Below are positions 8,204 through 18,303 of a DNA stretch of 64,000 bases, one piece after another (position 1 is the stretch's first letter; every line of letters begins with the position of its first letter). The position numbers and the translations under genes are program-made. The notes beneath the pieces are model-generated. The model was not told the DNA's origin. It saw only the letters and a list, made by a program, of their open reading frames with translations, and searched no databases. Source of the stretch: Granulosicoccus sp045110475 (lineage in GTDB: Bacteria; Pseudomonadota; Gammaproteobacteria; Granulosicoccales; Granulosicoccaceae). The stretch spans positions 38,098 through 102,097 of the forward strand of contig JBGCGC010000040.1 in assembly GCA_045110475.1 (NCBI GenBank). The letters run 5' to 3'.

Positions 8204-9643
8204 ATGTCTGCTTTGAACAAACTACTCGTAATTGGCTTATCTGCCTTTCTCGCTACTGCCTGCAGCACTGCGCAGCTCAGTCCCTGGCACACGGTTTCGC
8301 TGGAGTCGGATTTTACCGCCGTCCACGAGCGGGAGTTTCAATCGCTTGACGATTATCTCCAGCTTGAAGAGAGCCTGTTTGAGGAGTTGTCGACCAAGGT
8401 ACACGCGCTCGTTAGTACTGGTGAGGACATGGGGATGTCCCGCTTCAGTGACGGAAGCATGTCCGATCCACTGAGTCGCCAACCCAACTGGAATAGAACG
8501 TTCGAACTGGTACCCGAGACACCACGTGGTGGCGTGCTGATGTTGCATGGCCTCACCGACTCACCCTATTCCTTTCGGTCACTGGGGCAAACACTGGTAC
8601 GCGAAGGCTATCACGTTGTCGGTTTGCGACTGCCCGGCCACGGTACCGCACCCTCGGGCCTCAACGCGCTTCGGTGGCAAGATGCCGCAGCGGCCTCAAG
8701 GCTTGCCTTGCGGCATCTTAAGAACGAGCTTGGTGACAAGCCAGTGCACCTGTTCGGATATTCCTTCGGTGCGCCGTTGGCAATTAACGCGGCTTTGGAT
8801 GCGATGGAGGACGACGACTTGCCAATGCCAGCCAGTCTGGTATTGCTGTCGCCGGCAATTGGTGTTACCGGTGCTGCAAGGTTCGCTGGAGCAGTTGACT
8901 CTGTGCTTTCTATTCCGGGTTTGCGGGCACGTCGTTGGAATAGGGTCATCCCCGAATTTGATCCCTACAAGTACAACTCGTTTACATTCAATGCGGGCTC
9001 GCAGGTGCACAAGCTAACCCGGCATCTGGCGCGGCGCATCGAGAAGCGACGCAAACTGGATCCTGACAACGTCCTGCCACCCGTGCTGGTGTTCAGCTCT
9101 ACCGTGGATGCCACGGTATCCACTCAATCATTGATTGACCGTCTTTTGCTGATGGTCTCCGCCGGTGAGCGCTCGGTCGGTAAACACGAATTCGTGTTGT
9201 TTGATATCAATCGCGTTGCAGCAACATCAGAGCTGCTGATTTCTAACCCGGGGCCCTTCACAGCACAAACCATGGCGCGAGCTGATCTGCCCTTCACCTT
9301 GTCGTTGGTGACAAACACCCAGCCGGATTCTCCAGCGGTTGAGGTCCGTCGCAAACCGCCAAATACCGCAGAGGTTGTTGAAACCACACCGTTGAATCTT
9401 TCCTGGCCCGATGGTGTGTTCTCCTTGTCGCACGTAGCATTGCCGATACCAATAGATGATCCGCTATACGGACAAACAAAACCGGACAACAGTGATGAGC
9501 TGTTTTTGGGAACGTCGGATTTTACCGGAGAGACAGGAATGCTGGTGTTTCCTGCAAGCTGGCTTATGCGACTACGCTACAACCCGTTCTACAGTTATAT
9601 GGAGGAGCGATCTATCAGCTGGCTGAGGCAAAGCTCCCGTTGA
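8204..9643 (+). CDS. alpha/beta hydrolase lipoprotein (serine esterase/lipase-like)
   Basis: A 479-residue envelope lipoprotein. The N-terminus MSALNKLLVIGLSAFLATAC is a lipoprotein signal with the acylated cysteine at C20. Then comes an alpha/beta hydrolase of monoacylglycerol-lipase type. The oxyanion motif MLHGLTDSPYSF is followed by LRLPGHGTAPSG and the nucleophile elbow FGYSFGAP with S187. A long C-terminal part (about residues 330-479) has no motif I recognise. I start at the ATG at 8204; an in-frame TTG lies five codons earlier. The substrate is unknown; a lipid or acyl ester in the periplasm or outer membrane is likely. It converges on the AsmA gene, with about 110 bases between them. 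Confidence 0.85.
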   Translation: MSALNKLLVIGLSAFLATACSTAQLSPWHTVSLESDFTAVHEREFQSLDDYLQLEESLFEELSTKVHALVSTGEDMGMSRFSDGSMSDPLSRQPNWNRTFELVPETPRGGVLMLHGLTDSPYSFRSLGQTLVREGYHVVGLRLPGHGTAPSGLNALRWQDAAAASRLALRHLKNELGDKPVHLFGYSFGAPLAINAALDAMEDDDLPMPASLVLLSPAIGVTGAARFAGAVDSVLSIPGLRARRWNRVIPEFDPYKYNSFTFNAGSQVHKLTRHLARRIEKRRKLDPDNVLPPVLVFSSTVDATVSTQSLIDRLLLMVSAGERSVGKHEFVLFDINRVAATSELLISNPGPFTAQTMARADLPFTLSLVTNTQPDSPAVEVRRKPPNTAEVVETTPLNLSWPDGVFSLSHVALPIPIDDPLYGQTKPDNSDELFLGTSDFTGETGMLVFPASWLMRLRYNPFYSYMEERSISWLRQSSR

Positions 9644-9755
9644 TTGGTATTGTTCGTTGGCATTCGATCAGTTCAGGCGTTGATGTGCGTTGGTATACGC
9701 ACTATTTGTATACACACGATTTTTATAAGCACTCGACGTTTGGTTTGAGTGTTGC

Positions 9756-12700
9756 CTAATTTCCCAGAGCCTGTGCACAAACATCAGACATTGCTGCATG
9801 CTTGTTGTACAAGCCTTCGGCAAGTAGAGTAACGCCTCCACTGGCGACAGCGGCCGCTATTGATGCACCGAATTGCAATAGCCCGAGCTCGCTTAAGGTT
9901 AAGCTGGGCGATCCCAAAGGGCCTGTCAGTCGGACCAGCCCCGCAAGCCTGTTCAGACTGATTCCAAGCCCGGTTTTTGGCTTGGAATTAAACATGAGTT
10001 CCAGAGTCTCATTCTGAAAATCTATTTGTCCTTCACCGACCACAGAATAATCGCTAGCTTCGGTTGCGAAACCGAAAGGCGTTTCAAGCACACCATCTTT
10101 CAGCTCAAATAAAAGCGCTGAACACAGTAACTGTGTTCCCATCATTTCCTGATCTGCGAACGGGTTTATCGCATCAACCAGTTGATTGATGAGGTCGGAA
10201 GAGAAGATCGACAGAACGTTCTCATTGAACAGAAGGTCTTCTACATAGAATCCTCCTTGCCCTGTGGCATCGCCCAGTATGTCCGCCAGAGACTCTCCTT
10301 GTGCGGCAATATTGAGTTTGGCCCATGTTCCACCCGTGCTTTCGAGTAGTTCGGTACTGTCCAGTACCATGGCTCTGGCAAGATTGAATTCGTTAAGAGA
10401 AAGATCAATATCGAAGGTGGCCGGTTTTTTATCTGCGTCAATAACCAGTTCCAGATCGACGTCTCCCTCATTGACGGTGCCTGAGAACGGTTCGATAGTC
10501 AGAACACCCTCTTGCACTACCATATCAAGCTGGGCGTCAGTAATATCCAGCAGGTGGGTGGTGAGATTCAGAATTCGCAGATCGACATCCATGTTGTTGT
10601 TTCGCACGATATCCAAAGGTATTGGCTGATCAGACAAGAGCCGGGTGTTCTGCGCAGGCTGCTTAGAAGCCTTGTTGTCTTCGGCAGATGTTGCCAAGTC
10701 TTGCTGATTATCAATCGGTTGAGAAAACAGGGTTTTTGTATTGACGTCTCTTACGACGATGTCACCTTTGAACTCTGTTTTTTTTGTATCATCAAAAACG
10801 TCAAGCATGTCAAGGTTGCCACTAAGCAGATTGCCGTTGATGTCAATTTCCGTACGGTCAAAGCCAAGATTTTGTCCGTCAATGTTTACCGTGGTGGCAA
10901 TCTTTGCTGGTGCTTGTGCCAATCCATCAAACCCCAGTTCGGTGGCCACTACCGCAGCATTTTCACTGTGCAAGGCAACATCAAATTCAAGCGTGTCCAA
11001 ATCCGTCAGATCATCCAGCTGACCAGTCAGCGTACCGGTAAGACTACTGTCACTTAAAACGGCGCTTATGTCTTCCAGTACAAAATCCTTACCCAGCCCC
11101 TTGAGTCGTGCGGTGGTCTGTAGTGGACCAAGATCGGGTAGTATCTTGCTGGATAACGCATTCAATTCAGTTAGCGAATCCACGCGTGAGGAAAGTTGTA
11201 AATCGACGCCGATGTCAGGTTTGATAAATGACTCCACAGCGCCTTTACCCACGACAGTGACGCCATCGAGCGTTGTTGTTACTGTCAGTTGTCGCGCTGA
11301 CAGGTCCAGTGCATCTGCGCTGATCAGATTAGTGCTTGCAACAACACGATCAACATCGGGTAACTCGAATCCTGTAAACAGATCCAATGCCGAAAAATCG
11401 GGTAACTCGGCGTCAGCACGGAGTCGAACCTTATCGAAGTGAATCAGATCACCGATATCACCTGTCACGACAGCGACACCATATCGGCTCTTGTGACGCG
11501 TATTGGCATCTTTCAGAAACAGTTTTCCATTTTTCCAGCCGACCACGCCTGTGCCTGTCATCGGGCCGATATCGGGTAGTGGGTTTCGGGTAAACGCCGA
11601 CACCTCACGGAGTGTGTCAAGACTTACATCAACGTCCAGATGCATGTCTTCAAACGGTTTCAGGCTTTTGATCGATCCTTTGGCAGAGGCTTTTGATTGA
11701 CCATCCAGTGTTGCATCCAGATTATTCAGGGAATAGAGGCCGCTTTCACCCTGAAGCTCGGCGCTGGCGGTGATGGGCCCCCATTCCGGCGGCATGCTTG
11801 TGCCGAACAAATGCGTGACAATCGAAAGATCAGGCAGTGCAAGCTCTACCGACAAATCAGTGCGGGCTGTTTTCAAAATATCTGTAGTTGTGCCGCTGAG
11901 CGTCGCGTTGACGAACTCGGAGGTAAAATCACCGTTTTGCAACACCACGTCATATTTCTTGTTTTCGCCCGTTAACGTCGCATCAGCATTTAACTGGCCG
12001 GGTAATCGTTTTTCTATATTGAACATGGACAAAATTGCATCGACATCAGGTACGTCCAGTGACACGCTGGCTGAGCCTTTGCTGGTGGAAGGTACATCGC
12101 TAAACTGGCCTTGCACATCAAGCTGTAGTCGCGGGTCGTTAATGCTGAGGTGAAGATCCGGTATCTGAATTTCAGATGAGGCAATCATGCCTGGACTGGC
12201 CGAAACGGTGGCGCTTAGCTTGACTGGCCCAAGCTCCGGAAGCGGCTGGTTTAACAGGTTTCCCAGTTGCGCCAACGAGTTTATATCCAGTGACACATCG
12301 CTATCGATTGTCAGCGTGTTCCCTTCATCGTTTATCCGACCGTTTGCCGCTACCTGTATGTCGCCAGCCGTCATCTCCAGCGAGTAGGGCAATTGCAGCA
12401 GGTCTGATACCGACGGGATGCCAGGCTTGTCGGCTTGTAGAGTCAGAGCGGCTGCCAGAGGCACAGAGTTGATTTCACCGCTAGCCGTCAGTTGAGGTGC
12501 AGCGTTTGTTGCATCGTTGCTTAATGTCACCTCACTGAGCATCAGGCGTTGATGGTCAGGCGATTGTCTGTTCACGTACGTGACAACTGTGTCGCGGGCA
12601 TTGACGTTAGCCATGGTGAGCCTTTTCAACGGCGGAATGGTCATTGGCCTTGACGAAAGTTGCCAGTTGTTTGCGCCGTTGTTTGCTATTTCAAGATGTG

Positions 12701-13055
12701 TTTCAGCTCCAATGGAGGAAAAATCGTGGACAAGAAGCTGTCCCCTGAGCAGCTCGGAGAGTTGTATTTGCACGGAAAGGCGATCTGCAGAAAACAGGGA
12801 GTCTTCACTAGCCCAATCGGCGTTTTCAAAGGCAAGGTCTGTGATAGTCAGTCGAGGCTGCAGACTTCGTTCCAGATCCAGTGAGCCGATATGCAACTCG
12901 CGATCGGTCAAAAAATGGGTGACACTTATGGCTAGTGATTTTACAAGCAGCTCTGGAAAGGCTATAACAAGAATACAGATCAGCGCCATTGTCGAGGCGA
13001 TTCCGATCAGACATCTGCGCAGGATTTTCACGGTTTTCTCGACATGTTCATACAA
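9756..13055 (-). CDS. AsmA family protein, large
   Basis: A 1099-residue protein with one N-terminal transmembrane helix (about residues 15-38, ending PELLVKSLAISV) and a long periplasmic beta-rich body. The body is made of repeated segments of the kind 'LNxLxxxxLPDLGPV', seen about ten times (for example PLPELGPVKLSA, PLPDIGPMTGTG, ILPDLGPLQTTA). The C-terminal AsmA domain carries NEGDVDLELVID and GQGGFYVEDLLF. AsmA-like proteins form hydrophobic bridges that are thought to carry phospholipids between the inner and outer membranes. The TTG at 13055 is the first start; a GTG at 13031 is possible. The lipase gene follows upstream on the same strand, 48 bases away, so the two may be co-transcribed. 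Confidence 0.87.
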   Translation of the reverse strand: MYEHVEKTVKILRRCLIGIASTMALICILVIAFPELLVKSLAISVTHFLTDRELHIGSLDLERSLQPRLTITDLAFENADWASEDSLFSADRLSVQIQLSELLRGQLLVHDFSSIGAETHLEIANNGANNWQLSSRPMTIPPLKRLTMANVNARDTVVTYVNRQSPDHQRLMLSEVTLSNDATNAAPQLTASGEINSVPLAAALTLQADKPGIPSVSDLLQLPYSLEMTAGDIQVAANGRINDEGNTLTIDSDVSLDINSLAQLGNLLNQPLPELGPVKLSATVSASPGMIASSEIQIPDLHLSINDPRLQLDVQGQFSDVPSTSKGSASVSLDVPDVDAILSMFNIEKRLPGQLNADATLTGENKKYDVVLQNGDFTSEFVNATLSGTTTDILKTARTDLSVELALPDLSIVTHLFGTSMPPEWGPITASAELQGESGLYSLNNLDATLDGQSKASAKGSIKSLKPFEDMHLDVDVSLDTLREVSAFTRNPLPDIGPMTGTGVVGWKNGKLFLKDANTRHKSRYGVAVVTGDIGDLIHFDKVRLRADAELPDFSALDLFTGFELPDVDRVVASTNLISADALDLSARQLTVTTTLDGVTVVGKGAVESFIKPDIGVDLQLSSRVDSLTELNALSSKILPDLGPLQTTARLKGLGKDFVLEDISAVLSDSSLTGTLTGQLDDLTDLDTLEFDVALHSENAAVVATELGFDGLAQAPAKIATTVNIDGQNLGFDRTEIDINGNLLSGNLDMLDVFDDTKKTEFKGDIVVRDVNTKTLFSQPIDNQQDLATSAEDNKASKQPAQNTRLLSDQPIPLDIVRNNNMDVDLRILNLTTHLLDITDAQLDMVVQEGVLTIEPFSGTVNEGDVDLELVIDADKKPATFDIDLSLNEFNLARAMVLDSTELLESTGGTWAKLNIAAQGESLADILGDATGQGGFYVEDLLFNENVLSIFSSDLINQLVDAINPFADQEMMGTQLLCSALLFELKDGVLETPFGFATEASDYSVVGEGQIDFQNETLELMFNSKPKTGLGISLNRLAGLVRLTGPLGSPSLTLSELGLLQFGASIAAAVASGGVTLLAEGLYNKHAAMSDVCAQALGN

Positions 13056-13103
13056 TCAGCATGCGTCTGGAAGGGGAGAGCTGTGAAGTGCGTCAGGGTC
13101 CGT

Positions 13104-13928
13104 TCAGGGCCAAACATCGCCATTAGCACCACAGATAAAGTACTGAGAATCCGGGGACGAAAAAGTTCCGGTGGACAGATAGGCAAGTACTTCGGAAATC
13201 ACTCTCGCATCCTTCATAATGAATGGGTGGGCAATTGGAAAAAGCAGGTGTGCACACATACCGTCGAGTTTCGTGCTTTGCACGGATACTTTGCCATCAT
13301 CCGGGTTGGGTAGTGAGAGCGAGAGAATCAGGTTGATGGTGGATGTGCCAGCGATGATGGCTGTGTCAACGGCTATAGGTCCCAGATTACTCGGTACGCT
13401 ATTTTCATCGGTGCCCAGCTGAGCACCTGCGGGGCCGAATATCAGTGAAAATCCGGGCGCATTGCGATACGTGTCAGTGATCTCGCTGCCCTGATTGGGT
13501 GGCGCCAACATTACAATTCGTCCCACGTCAGGTATGTCGCTGTCTTCCAGATATTGTCGGATGAGAATTCCGCCAAGTGAATGAGTAACGAAGTGAATAC
13601 GTTCTGCGCCTTGTTCCCGGCATGCCTTGACAGCCGTGGGAATGACTGACGTACTGAGGTCCTGAATAGGCAGGTGCCTGGAAGGATAGTTTTGGTTAAC
13701 CACACGATAACCATGCCGTAACAGGGCAACCTGCATCGGTTTCATCGACGATCTGTCTCTGGCGAGACCGTGCAGCAGTACCGCACATTCCCCGGGTGGC
13801 GCCCTGTTGGCCACCAGCTTGTCAACGTCCAGTGGTATGGCACAGGAACCTACCGCTAAGGCGCTTAAAATAAGCCAGCATTGGCGAAACACTGGACACC
13901 ACAACGCCTTGAGGTGAAGAAAAGTCAT
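13104..13928 (-). CDS. lipoprotein triacylglycerol lipase/esterase-like hydrolase
   Basis: A 274-residue protein with a lipoprotein signal ending ALAVGSC (C29). The alpha/beta-hydrolase domain follows: oxyanion LLHGLARDRSSM, the nucleophile in VTHSLGG with S117, and LAPPNQGSEITD, a segment typical of extracellular triacylglycerol lipases and GPI-inositol deacylase-like esterases. The late histidine is probably in IAHPFIM. The family hydrolyses ester bonds in lipids; substrate unknown. The gene precedes the AsmA gene in the same direction, which fits a shared role at the envelope. The start is the ATG at 13928, with no convincing ribosome site; a TTG three codons upstream is the alternative. 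Confidence 0.85.
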   Translation of the reverse strand: MTFLHLKALWCPVFRQCWLILSALAVGSCAIPLDVDKLVANRAPPGECAVLLHGLARDRSSMKPMQVALLRHGYRVVNQNYPSRHLPIQDLSTSVIPTAVKACREQGAERIHFVTHSLGGILIRQYLEDSDIPDVGRIVMLAPPNQGSEITDTYRNAPGFSLIFGPAGAQLGTDENSVPSNLGPIAVDTAIIAGTSTINLILSLSLPNPDDGKVSVQSTKLDGMCAHLLFPIAHPFIMKDARVISEVLAYLSTGTFSSPDSQYFICGANGDVWP

Positions 13929-14189
13929 GATAGACAAGTGATTTTCAAGAGTCAGAAGTGGTCTGATTGACAGCTTTTCGGATCGTGGGCATCGGCGATA
14001 TTGTGAAGCAGGCGCTGAATTCTAGCTGTGGATGACGGAGGGCATAAAGATTAGGTACGACGTGATCTCAATTGTGGACAATATTGCGTGCATCAAGTTT
14101 CAGTGTTTTAACCTCAGGCAGACACAAACTCCGCAGATTTTTTTGGCGAATGCGTCTAATCTAATCGTTTGCTTGTGGAGGATAGAGCG

Positions 14190-14558
14190 TTGAGAAATAC
14201 AGTACACAGTGCGTCTGGCGTGGTGTTGGCATGCGTCATGGCATTGTTAGCCGGATGTGCAGCCAACGGTCCGTTTGTCATTACCGACGGTGAAGACCCG
14301 GTGGCAGAGAAAGAACACAGAGTAAATGTTCTGACAGCTACCTCTGACAGTAAGCCACTATCGTCAAAGGTGCGCGAGGCGCTGCGCAACAACGGTCAGA
14401 CCGTAACGGCCAGAATACGGGTCAGTCAAGACAGTGAAGATACCGTAAAGCTGACGGGTGCCGTCAACGACGCTGGTGTCGTGCATGAGGCTGAGCGCGT
14501 GGCTTATGGAGTTGCAGGTGTGCGTTTTGTAGTAAACAATCTCTATATCCGCAATTGA
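14190..14558 (+). CDS. BON-domain lipoprotein
   Basis: A 122-residue small lipoprotein. The TTG start at 14190 is chosen because GGAGGA (14177-14182) stands at the right distance and the signal MRNTVHSASGVVLACVMALLAGC then ends in a lipobox at C23. A single BON domain (about residues 60-122) reads VREALRNN..., TVKLTGAV, AERVAYGVAGVRFVVNNLYI. BON domains bind membranes or phospholipid and occur in envelope-stress proteins such as OsmY and DolP, but those have two copies. It lies alone between two genes on the opposite strand. Envelope maintenance is inferred. Confidence 0.86.
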   Translation: MRNTVHSASGVVLACVMALLAGCAANGPFVITDGEDPVAEKEHRVNVLTATSDSKPLSSKVREALRNNGQTVTARIRVSQDSEDTVKLTGAVNDAGVVHEAERVAYGVAGVRFVVNNLYIRN

Positions 14559-14601
14559 GCGTAACGGTACTGCCTTGAGCGCTGGATTTTGCTATCCATT
14601 A

Positions 14602-16350
14602 TCAACTCAACAGGGTCCTTTCTCGTGTGGCTGATGGTTCCGAGCGTTCGATGGCTAATTTCATCATGCCGAGAAATTGTGCGAAGAACTCAACTGTTGT
14701 TGTTGGCTTCACAGGTTGGAGTTCGGCAAAGCAATCCGTGAGGTAACGATAGATCCGGAGGTTGTCGGCTGTGATGAATGTTCTTGCCAGATAGCTGGCC
14801 TGTCGGAGGCAGTACCAGTCTGATATCAACTGGATCATGTGACATCCGGTGAGATCCACCACGCAGATGTCGTACGGGGAAAGTGCCAGATTAAGTGAAT
14901 CACACGCTTGAGACGCAATGGCGCCCTTCATGGGAACAAGGCCACCACCGGTAGCCGCAGATCCTGATGCCATGAACAAGGCAAGATCAGCAACATTGGT
15001 TTCGCGTACCGATTGGGCAAGATGCGCTGGCCATTCCTTGGCAAGGTAGTGGTGCTCGACTCTTGATTGCATCCTGCGGTAGAGAAACTCTTCGTATCTG
15101 GATGCTGATAGCGTGGCGGTGTCCGTAGCGCTATTTGCAGTGGGTTCTTGTTGATAGTATGCCACCAGCCGCGTATCGAGTAGCATCGAAGACAACCGGA
15201 CAGTATCGATGTCGAATACCTCGCTAGCTGAATGAACGATTTTATAGCAAGCAGGAAATGCAACAAGGGAGGGTACTGCGCAGTCTTCAATTGTTTGCGA
15301 ATTGTTCGAATGGTGTGATAGTGCACTGACGTGCAGGTGGCCACTGAAATGCAGTTGCAAACCTGTACATAGCAGTTTTTCTGCAACCGCCTTTTCTGGT
15401 TGCCTTTTAGTCATTTCGTGATCGCCAAACAGGTTGAAAGCACGTTGCTCGTGATCACCGAAGGGGTCAATGATGGGATAATGTGAAAAGGCAAGAAGTT
15501 TTTTATGCCCTTGCCGTGCACGAGCACACACGTCGCCAATCCAGCTTAACAAATGAGGTTTGTTTCTCAGTACCGAGTTCCATCCTGCATCGGAACTGTC
15601 CAGAAACGCTTTCTTTTGTGCAGGCATCCATTGCCCATTGCGTGGTTCGAACACATTGGCGTCGATCATCAGCAACCACAGTCCTGCCACGGGTTCAACA
15701 AGATACGATGCATCAACCAGTCTGTGTGCCGACAGGCCATCTGCCGAACAGGCGAGATACTGGCGGGTGTCAACCGAGTCGTTCAGTCCAAAAGGAGATT
15801 CCCAGTGCACATAGTCTGATTGGTTAAACAAACCGAAATCAGACATTTTTGTTATCCCGTCTGCTACGCCTTCGCAGTACATTGCGGGTGTAAATATTGC
15901 TGATTCGGGTTCGGTAGCGGCTACTTCAGGATCGCTGGTAACCAGGACGGTGTCGTTGCAATCACTGACGAATCGAGTTGACTGATGTTTGCCCAGAGGT
16001 CCAAACGCATCATGATTGCCGGTGATGGCAAAAAACTGTGTTCCAGATTGATCACGGTGCCGGCGCAGCAGATCAACCAGCCGTTGGGTTGCTTCGATCT
16101 GCCCATCGTCGGTGTAGTCCCCAAGCAGTACAACATGCTTGATCCCTCTTTTTTCGATATCCTGCAAGGCCCGTTGAAGTGCCATTTTGCTTTCGTTGAA
16201 CACCCGCGAGGACCTTCTGGTGTCTACCCAGCTTCTCAGGGTAAGCCGCTGGCCCTCAACGTCGATGCCGCGACAGCCATAATCACTGTCAATGTCATGA
16301 AAATGTGCGTCAGCGATAACCGCAACGGGAGGTAACTTTGCCTGGGTCAA
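14602..16350 (-). CDS. large calcineurin-like metallophosphoesterase
   Basis: A 582-residue cytoplasmic-looking phosphoesterase with no signal peptide. All dinuclear-metal motifs are visible: D14-A-H16 in IADAHFHD, GDYTDDG, GNHDAFG, SHYPIIDP and SGHLHVS. Family members act on phosphodiesters or phosphomonoesters, including cyclic AMP in the CpdA branch. The length is roughly twice that of CpdA. The extra C-terminal 180 residues have no recognised domain, though they include a run of small residues (MASGSAATGGGL). The start is a TTG at 16350, taken because the metal motif begins ten residues later; there is no clear ribosome site. It is divergent from the glycosyltransferase gene, 115 bases apart. 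The substrate is unknown. Confidence 0.82.
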   Translation of the reverse strand: MTQAKLPPVAVIADAHFHDIDSDYGCRGIDVEGQRLTLRSWVDTRRSSRVFNESKMALQRALQDIEKRGIKHVVLLGDYTDDGQIEATQRLVDLLRRHRDQSGTQFFAITGNHDAFGPLGKHQSTRFVSDCNDTVLVTSDPEVAATEPESAIFTPAMYCEGVADGITKMSDFGLFNQSDYVHWESPFGLNDSVDTRQYLACSADGLSAHRLVDASYLVEPVAGLWLLMIDANVFEPRNGQWMPAQKKAFLDSSDAGWNSVLRNKPHLLSWIGDVCARARQGHKKLLAFSHYPIIDPFGDHEQRAFNLFGDHEMTKRQPEKAVAEKLLCTGLQLHFSGHLHVSALSHHSNNSQTIEDCAVPSLVAFPACYKIVHSASEVFDIDTVRLSSMLLDTRLVAYYQQEPTANSATDTATLSASRYEEFLYRRMQSRVEHHYLAKEWPAHLAQSVRETNVADLALFMASGSAATGGGLVPMKGAIASQACDSLNLALSPYDICVVDLTGCHMIQLISDWYCLRQASYLARTFITADNLRIYRYLTDCFAELQPVKPTTTVEFFAQFLGMMKLAIERSEPSATRERTLLS

Positions 16351-16465
16351 CTGTTAATACTCATCAGGTGCATGCCCGTAGATAGATTCCGGTGCAACTG
16401 GTGTAGTATTCACCGAAACGTTCAGGCCAATAGTAGCCAGAACAGGCAAGTCTACGGTATTCGAT

Positions 16466-17566
16466 GTGACCGAGAAAACTATCGCGTTCTACTCGCCGTT
16501 GAAACCTGTAGACCACCAGACCCCGTCGGGCGACAGACTCATGGCCCGTCTGCTTGTCGACAGTATGCGACGAGCCGGCTTTAACGTCGATGTAGCTTCA
16601 CATTTACGGGCTTTCCTGAAAAATCCAGACGGCGTGTCTGACAAGGCGCTGTTGCTTGAGCAGGCGGATCTTGAGATACAACGTTTGTCACGTCTTTGGC
16701 GTCAGCAGGGAGTCCCCGCGCTGTGGTTTTGCTATCACCCGTATTTCAAGTCGCCTGATCTTGTCGGGCCCCAGCTTTGCACGCGGTTTGGAATACCCTA
16801 CGTTACGGCCGAGGCCAGCTACTCCAAACGTCGCGGCAAGGGGGTCTGGGCAGCAATGCAGGCGTCCGTGCTGGAATCTGTAAATCAGGCGGCGGTTAAT
16901 ATCTGCTTTACTGACAGGGACAGGGCTGGATTGCGTAACGCATCGTCGACTGCGGTTCTGGCCAGATTGCGCCCCTTTATCGATACCGCATTTTTCACAC
17001 CAGGAACGACAACTCCCGATACATCGCGCCTGGTGACGGTTGCCATGATGCGTGCCGGCGACAAGATGCGCAGCTATGCGACACTTGCAGATGCTTTAAA
17101 GCGATTGTTGCATCTACCGTGGACCTTATCGGTTGTCGGTGATGGGCCGTTGCATGACGAGGTGCAGAAACTATTCTGTACTATCCCGTCAGAGCGTTTG
17201 CAATGGCATGGGTTGCTCGAGTCGTCTGCAATCGCAACATTGCTTGCACAGAGTTCACTTTATATCTGGCCCGGATGCGGAGAGGCCTATGGCCTTGCTT
17301 ACCTTGAAGCACAAGCGGCGGGTGTTCCTGTGGTCGCCTTTGAGACAGCCGGTGTGCCTGAAGTTGTCGTTCATGGGCAGACGGGCATCCTGACGCCCGA
17401 CGGAGATATCAACGCCTACGTGTCTGCTGTTTCTTCCCTGTTGTGCAACCCGCAACGGGTGCAAGCGATGTCTGAACAGGCCATGGCTCATGTGCAGCAC
17501 CATCATTCTCTGGAGATGGCAAGTACATCCGTGCATGAGATTCTACACAAGCATGTTGGTCTATGA
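16466..17566 (+). CDS. family 4 glycosyltransferase (GT-B)
   Basis: A 366-residue GT-B glycosyltransferase, first gene of the glycan block. The donor-binding C-terminal half has SVVGDGPLHDEVQ, then LYIWPGCGEAYGLAYLEAQ, whose spaced glutamates are the EX7E signature, then VAFETAGVPEVV. The N-terminal half has SGDRLMARLL, an acceptor-side loop. It probably transfers a sugar from an NDP donor onto a glycan or lipid-linked acceptor at the inner face of the inner membrane. It starts at GTG 16466. Its stop overlaps the start of the deacetylase that follows (ATGA at 17563), so the two are translationally coupled and probably act on the same product. Confidence 0.88.
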   Translation: MTEKTIAFYSPLKPVDHQTPSGDRLMARLLVDSMRRAGFNVDVASHLRAFLKNPDGVSDKALLLEQADLEIQRLSRLWRQQGVPALWFCYHPYFKSPDLVGPQLCTRFGIPYVTAEASYSKRRGKGVWAAMQASVLESVNQAAVNICFTDRDRAGLRNASSTAVLARLRPFIDTAFFTPGTTTPDTSRLVTVAMMRAGDKMRSYATLADALKRLLHLPWTLSVVGDGPLHDEVQKLFCTIPSERLQWHGLLESSAIATLLAQSSLYIWPGCGEAYGLAYLEAQAAGVPVVAFETAGVPEVVVHGQTGILTPDGDINAYVSAVSSLLCNPQRVQAMSEQAMAHVQHHHSLEMASTSVHEILHKHVGL

Positions 17567-18303
17567 GTGATAGTGAAAACAGCCCCACGGTCAGACTGAC
17601 GAAGGCATTGGATGACAGGGCAGTGTCTGGTCATCCGGTGAGTTTCTGGCTGCGCGATGACGATGCAATAGCGCCCTGTGAATCACTGGATGCGCTACTG
17701 AAACTGACCGCATCATTTTCAGTTCCGCTAACGCTGGCTGTGATTCCTGCCCATACCGGATTGGCCCTGGCACAGCGACTTGACGCTTGCAGCGGCGTAT
17801 CCGTCGCCGTACACGGCTGGTCTCATACCAACTACGCCGGCGCAGATGAAAAAAAACAGGAACTGGGGAACCATCGAGCGCTGAATGAGGTGACCGCAGA
17901 ATTGCAACGTGGTTTCAGGAGACTCTCCGAATGGCACCCATCGCGTTTCGTGCCTTTACTGGTTCCCCCCTGGAATCGCATAGCCAGCGATGTTGCTAAC
18001 CAGATAGGCGCGCTGGGATTCAAAGGCTTATCCACGTTCGGTGAAGAGAAGCCAGGCTGTCCGCGCTCGGTTAACACACAGGTGGATATCATTGACTGGA
18101 AAGGCACCCGGGGAGGGCGCCCGGCCAATGAGCTTGCCGATGAAGTGACAATGCAGGTGCAAAACGGGCGATCGGCCATTGGCATTCTCACCCATCAGCT
18201 TGTGCACGATGAGGCAGCATGGCACTTTCTGAGGCAGCTTTTTGAGGTAAGCTCGGCGCACGCGGGTGCTCGTTGGGTGTCAGTATCCGAGCTCATGAAG
18301 TAA
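17563..18303 (+). CDS. NodB-like polysaccharide deacetylase family protein (copy 1)
   Basis: A 246-residue deacetylase-fold protein without a signal peptide. The metal site is visible as RDDDA (D32-D34) and HGWSH (H83, H87), followed by LVPPWNRIA, the substrate-groove loop. These enzymes remove N- or O-acetyl groups from sugars. The missing export signal suggests a cytoplasmic sugar-precursor or lipid-linked substrate. A clear relative lies at 29188-29997 with the same RDDDA, PPWNRIA and late LTHQ/LTHH motifs, so the pair looks like a duplication within the cluster. It is coupled to the preceding glycosyltransferase by a four-base overlap. Its stop abuts that of the next, oppositely directed gene. 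Confidence 0.85.
   Translation: MSDSENSPTVRLTKALDDRAVSGHPVSFWLRDDDAIAPCESLDALLKLTASFSVPLTLAVIPAHTGLALAQRLDACSGVSVAVHGWSHTNYAGADEKKQELGNHRALNEVTAELQRGFRRLSEWHPSRFVPLLVPPWNRIASDVANQIGALGFKGLSTFGEEKPGCPRSVNTQVDIIDWKGTRGGRPANELADEVTMQVQNGRSAIGILTHQLVHDEAAWHFLRQLFEVSSAHAGARWVSVSELMK

Noticed and set aside
8547..9017. 156-codon frame within the lipoprotein esterase gene
   Set aside because: Out-of-frame shadow; the esterase has the lipobox and catalytic motifs.
9685..9702. GTGCGT/ACGCAC hairpin as a terminator between convergent genes
   Set aside because: Short stem and no T-run on either strand.
10512..11057. 181-codon open frame on the + strand inside the AsmA gene
   Set aside because: Antisense shadow of a clear AsmA coding region; its translation shows no domain or ribosome site.
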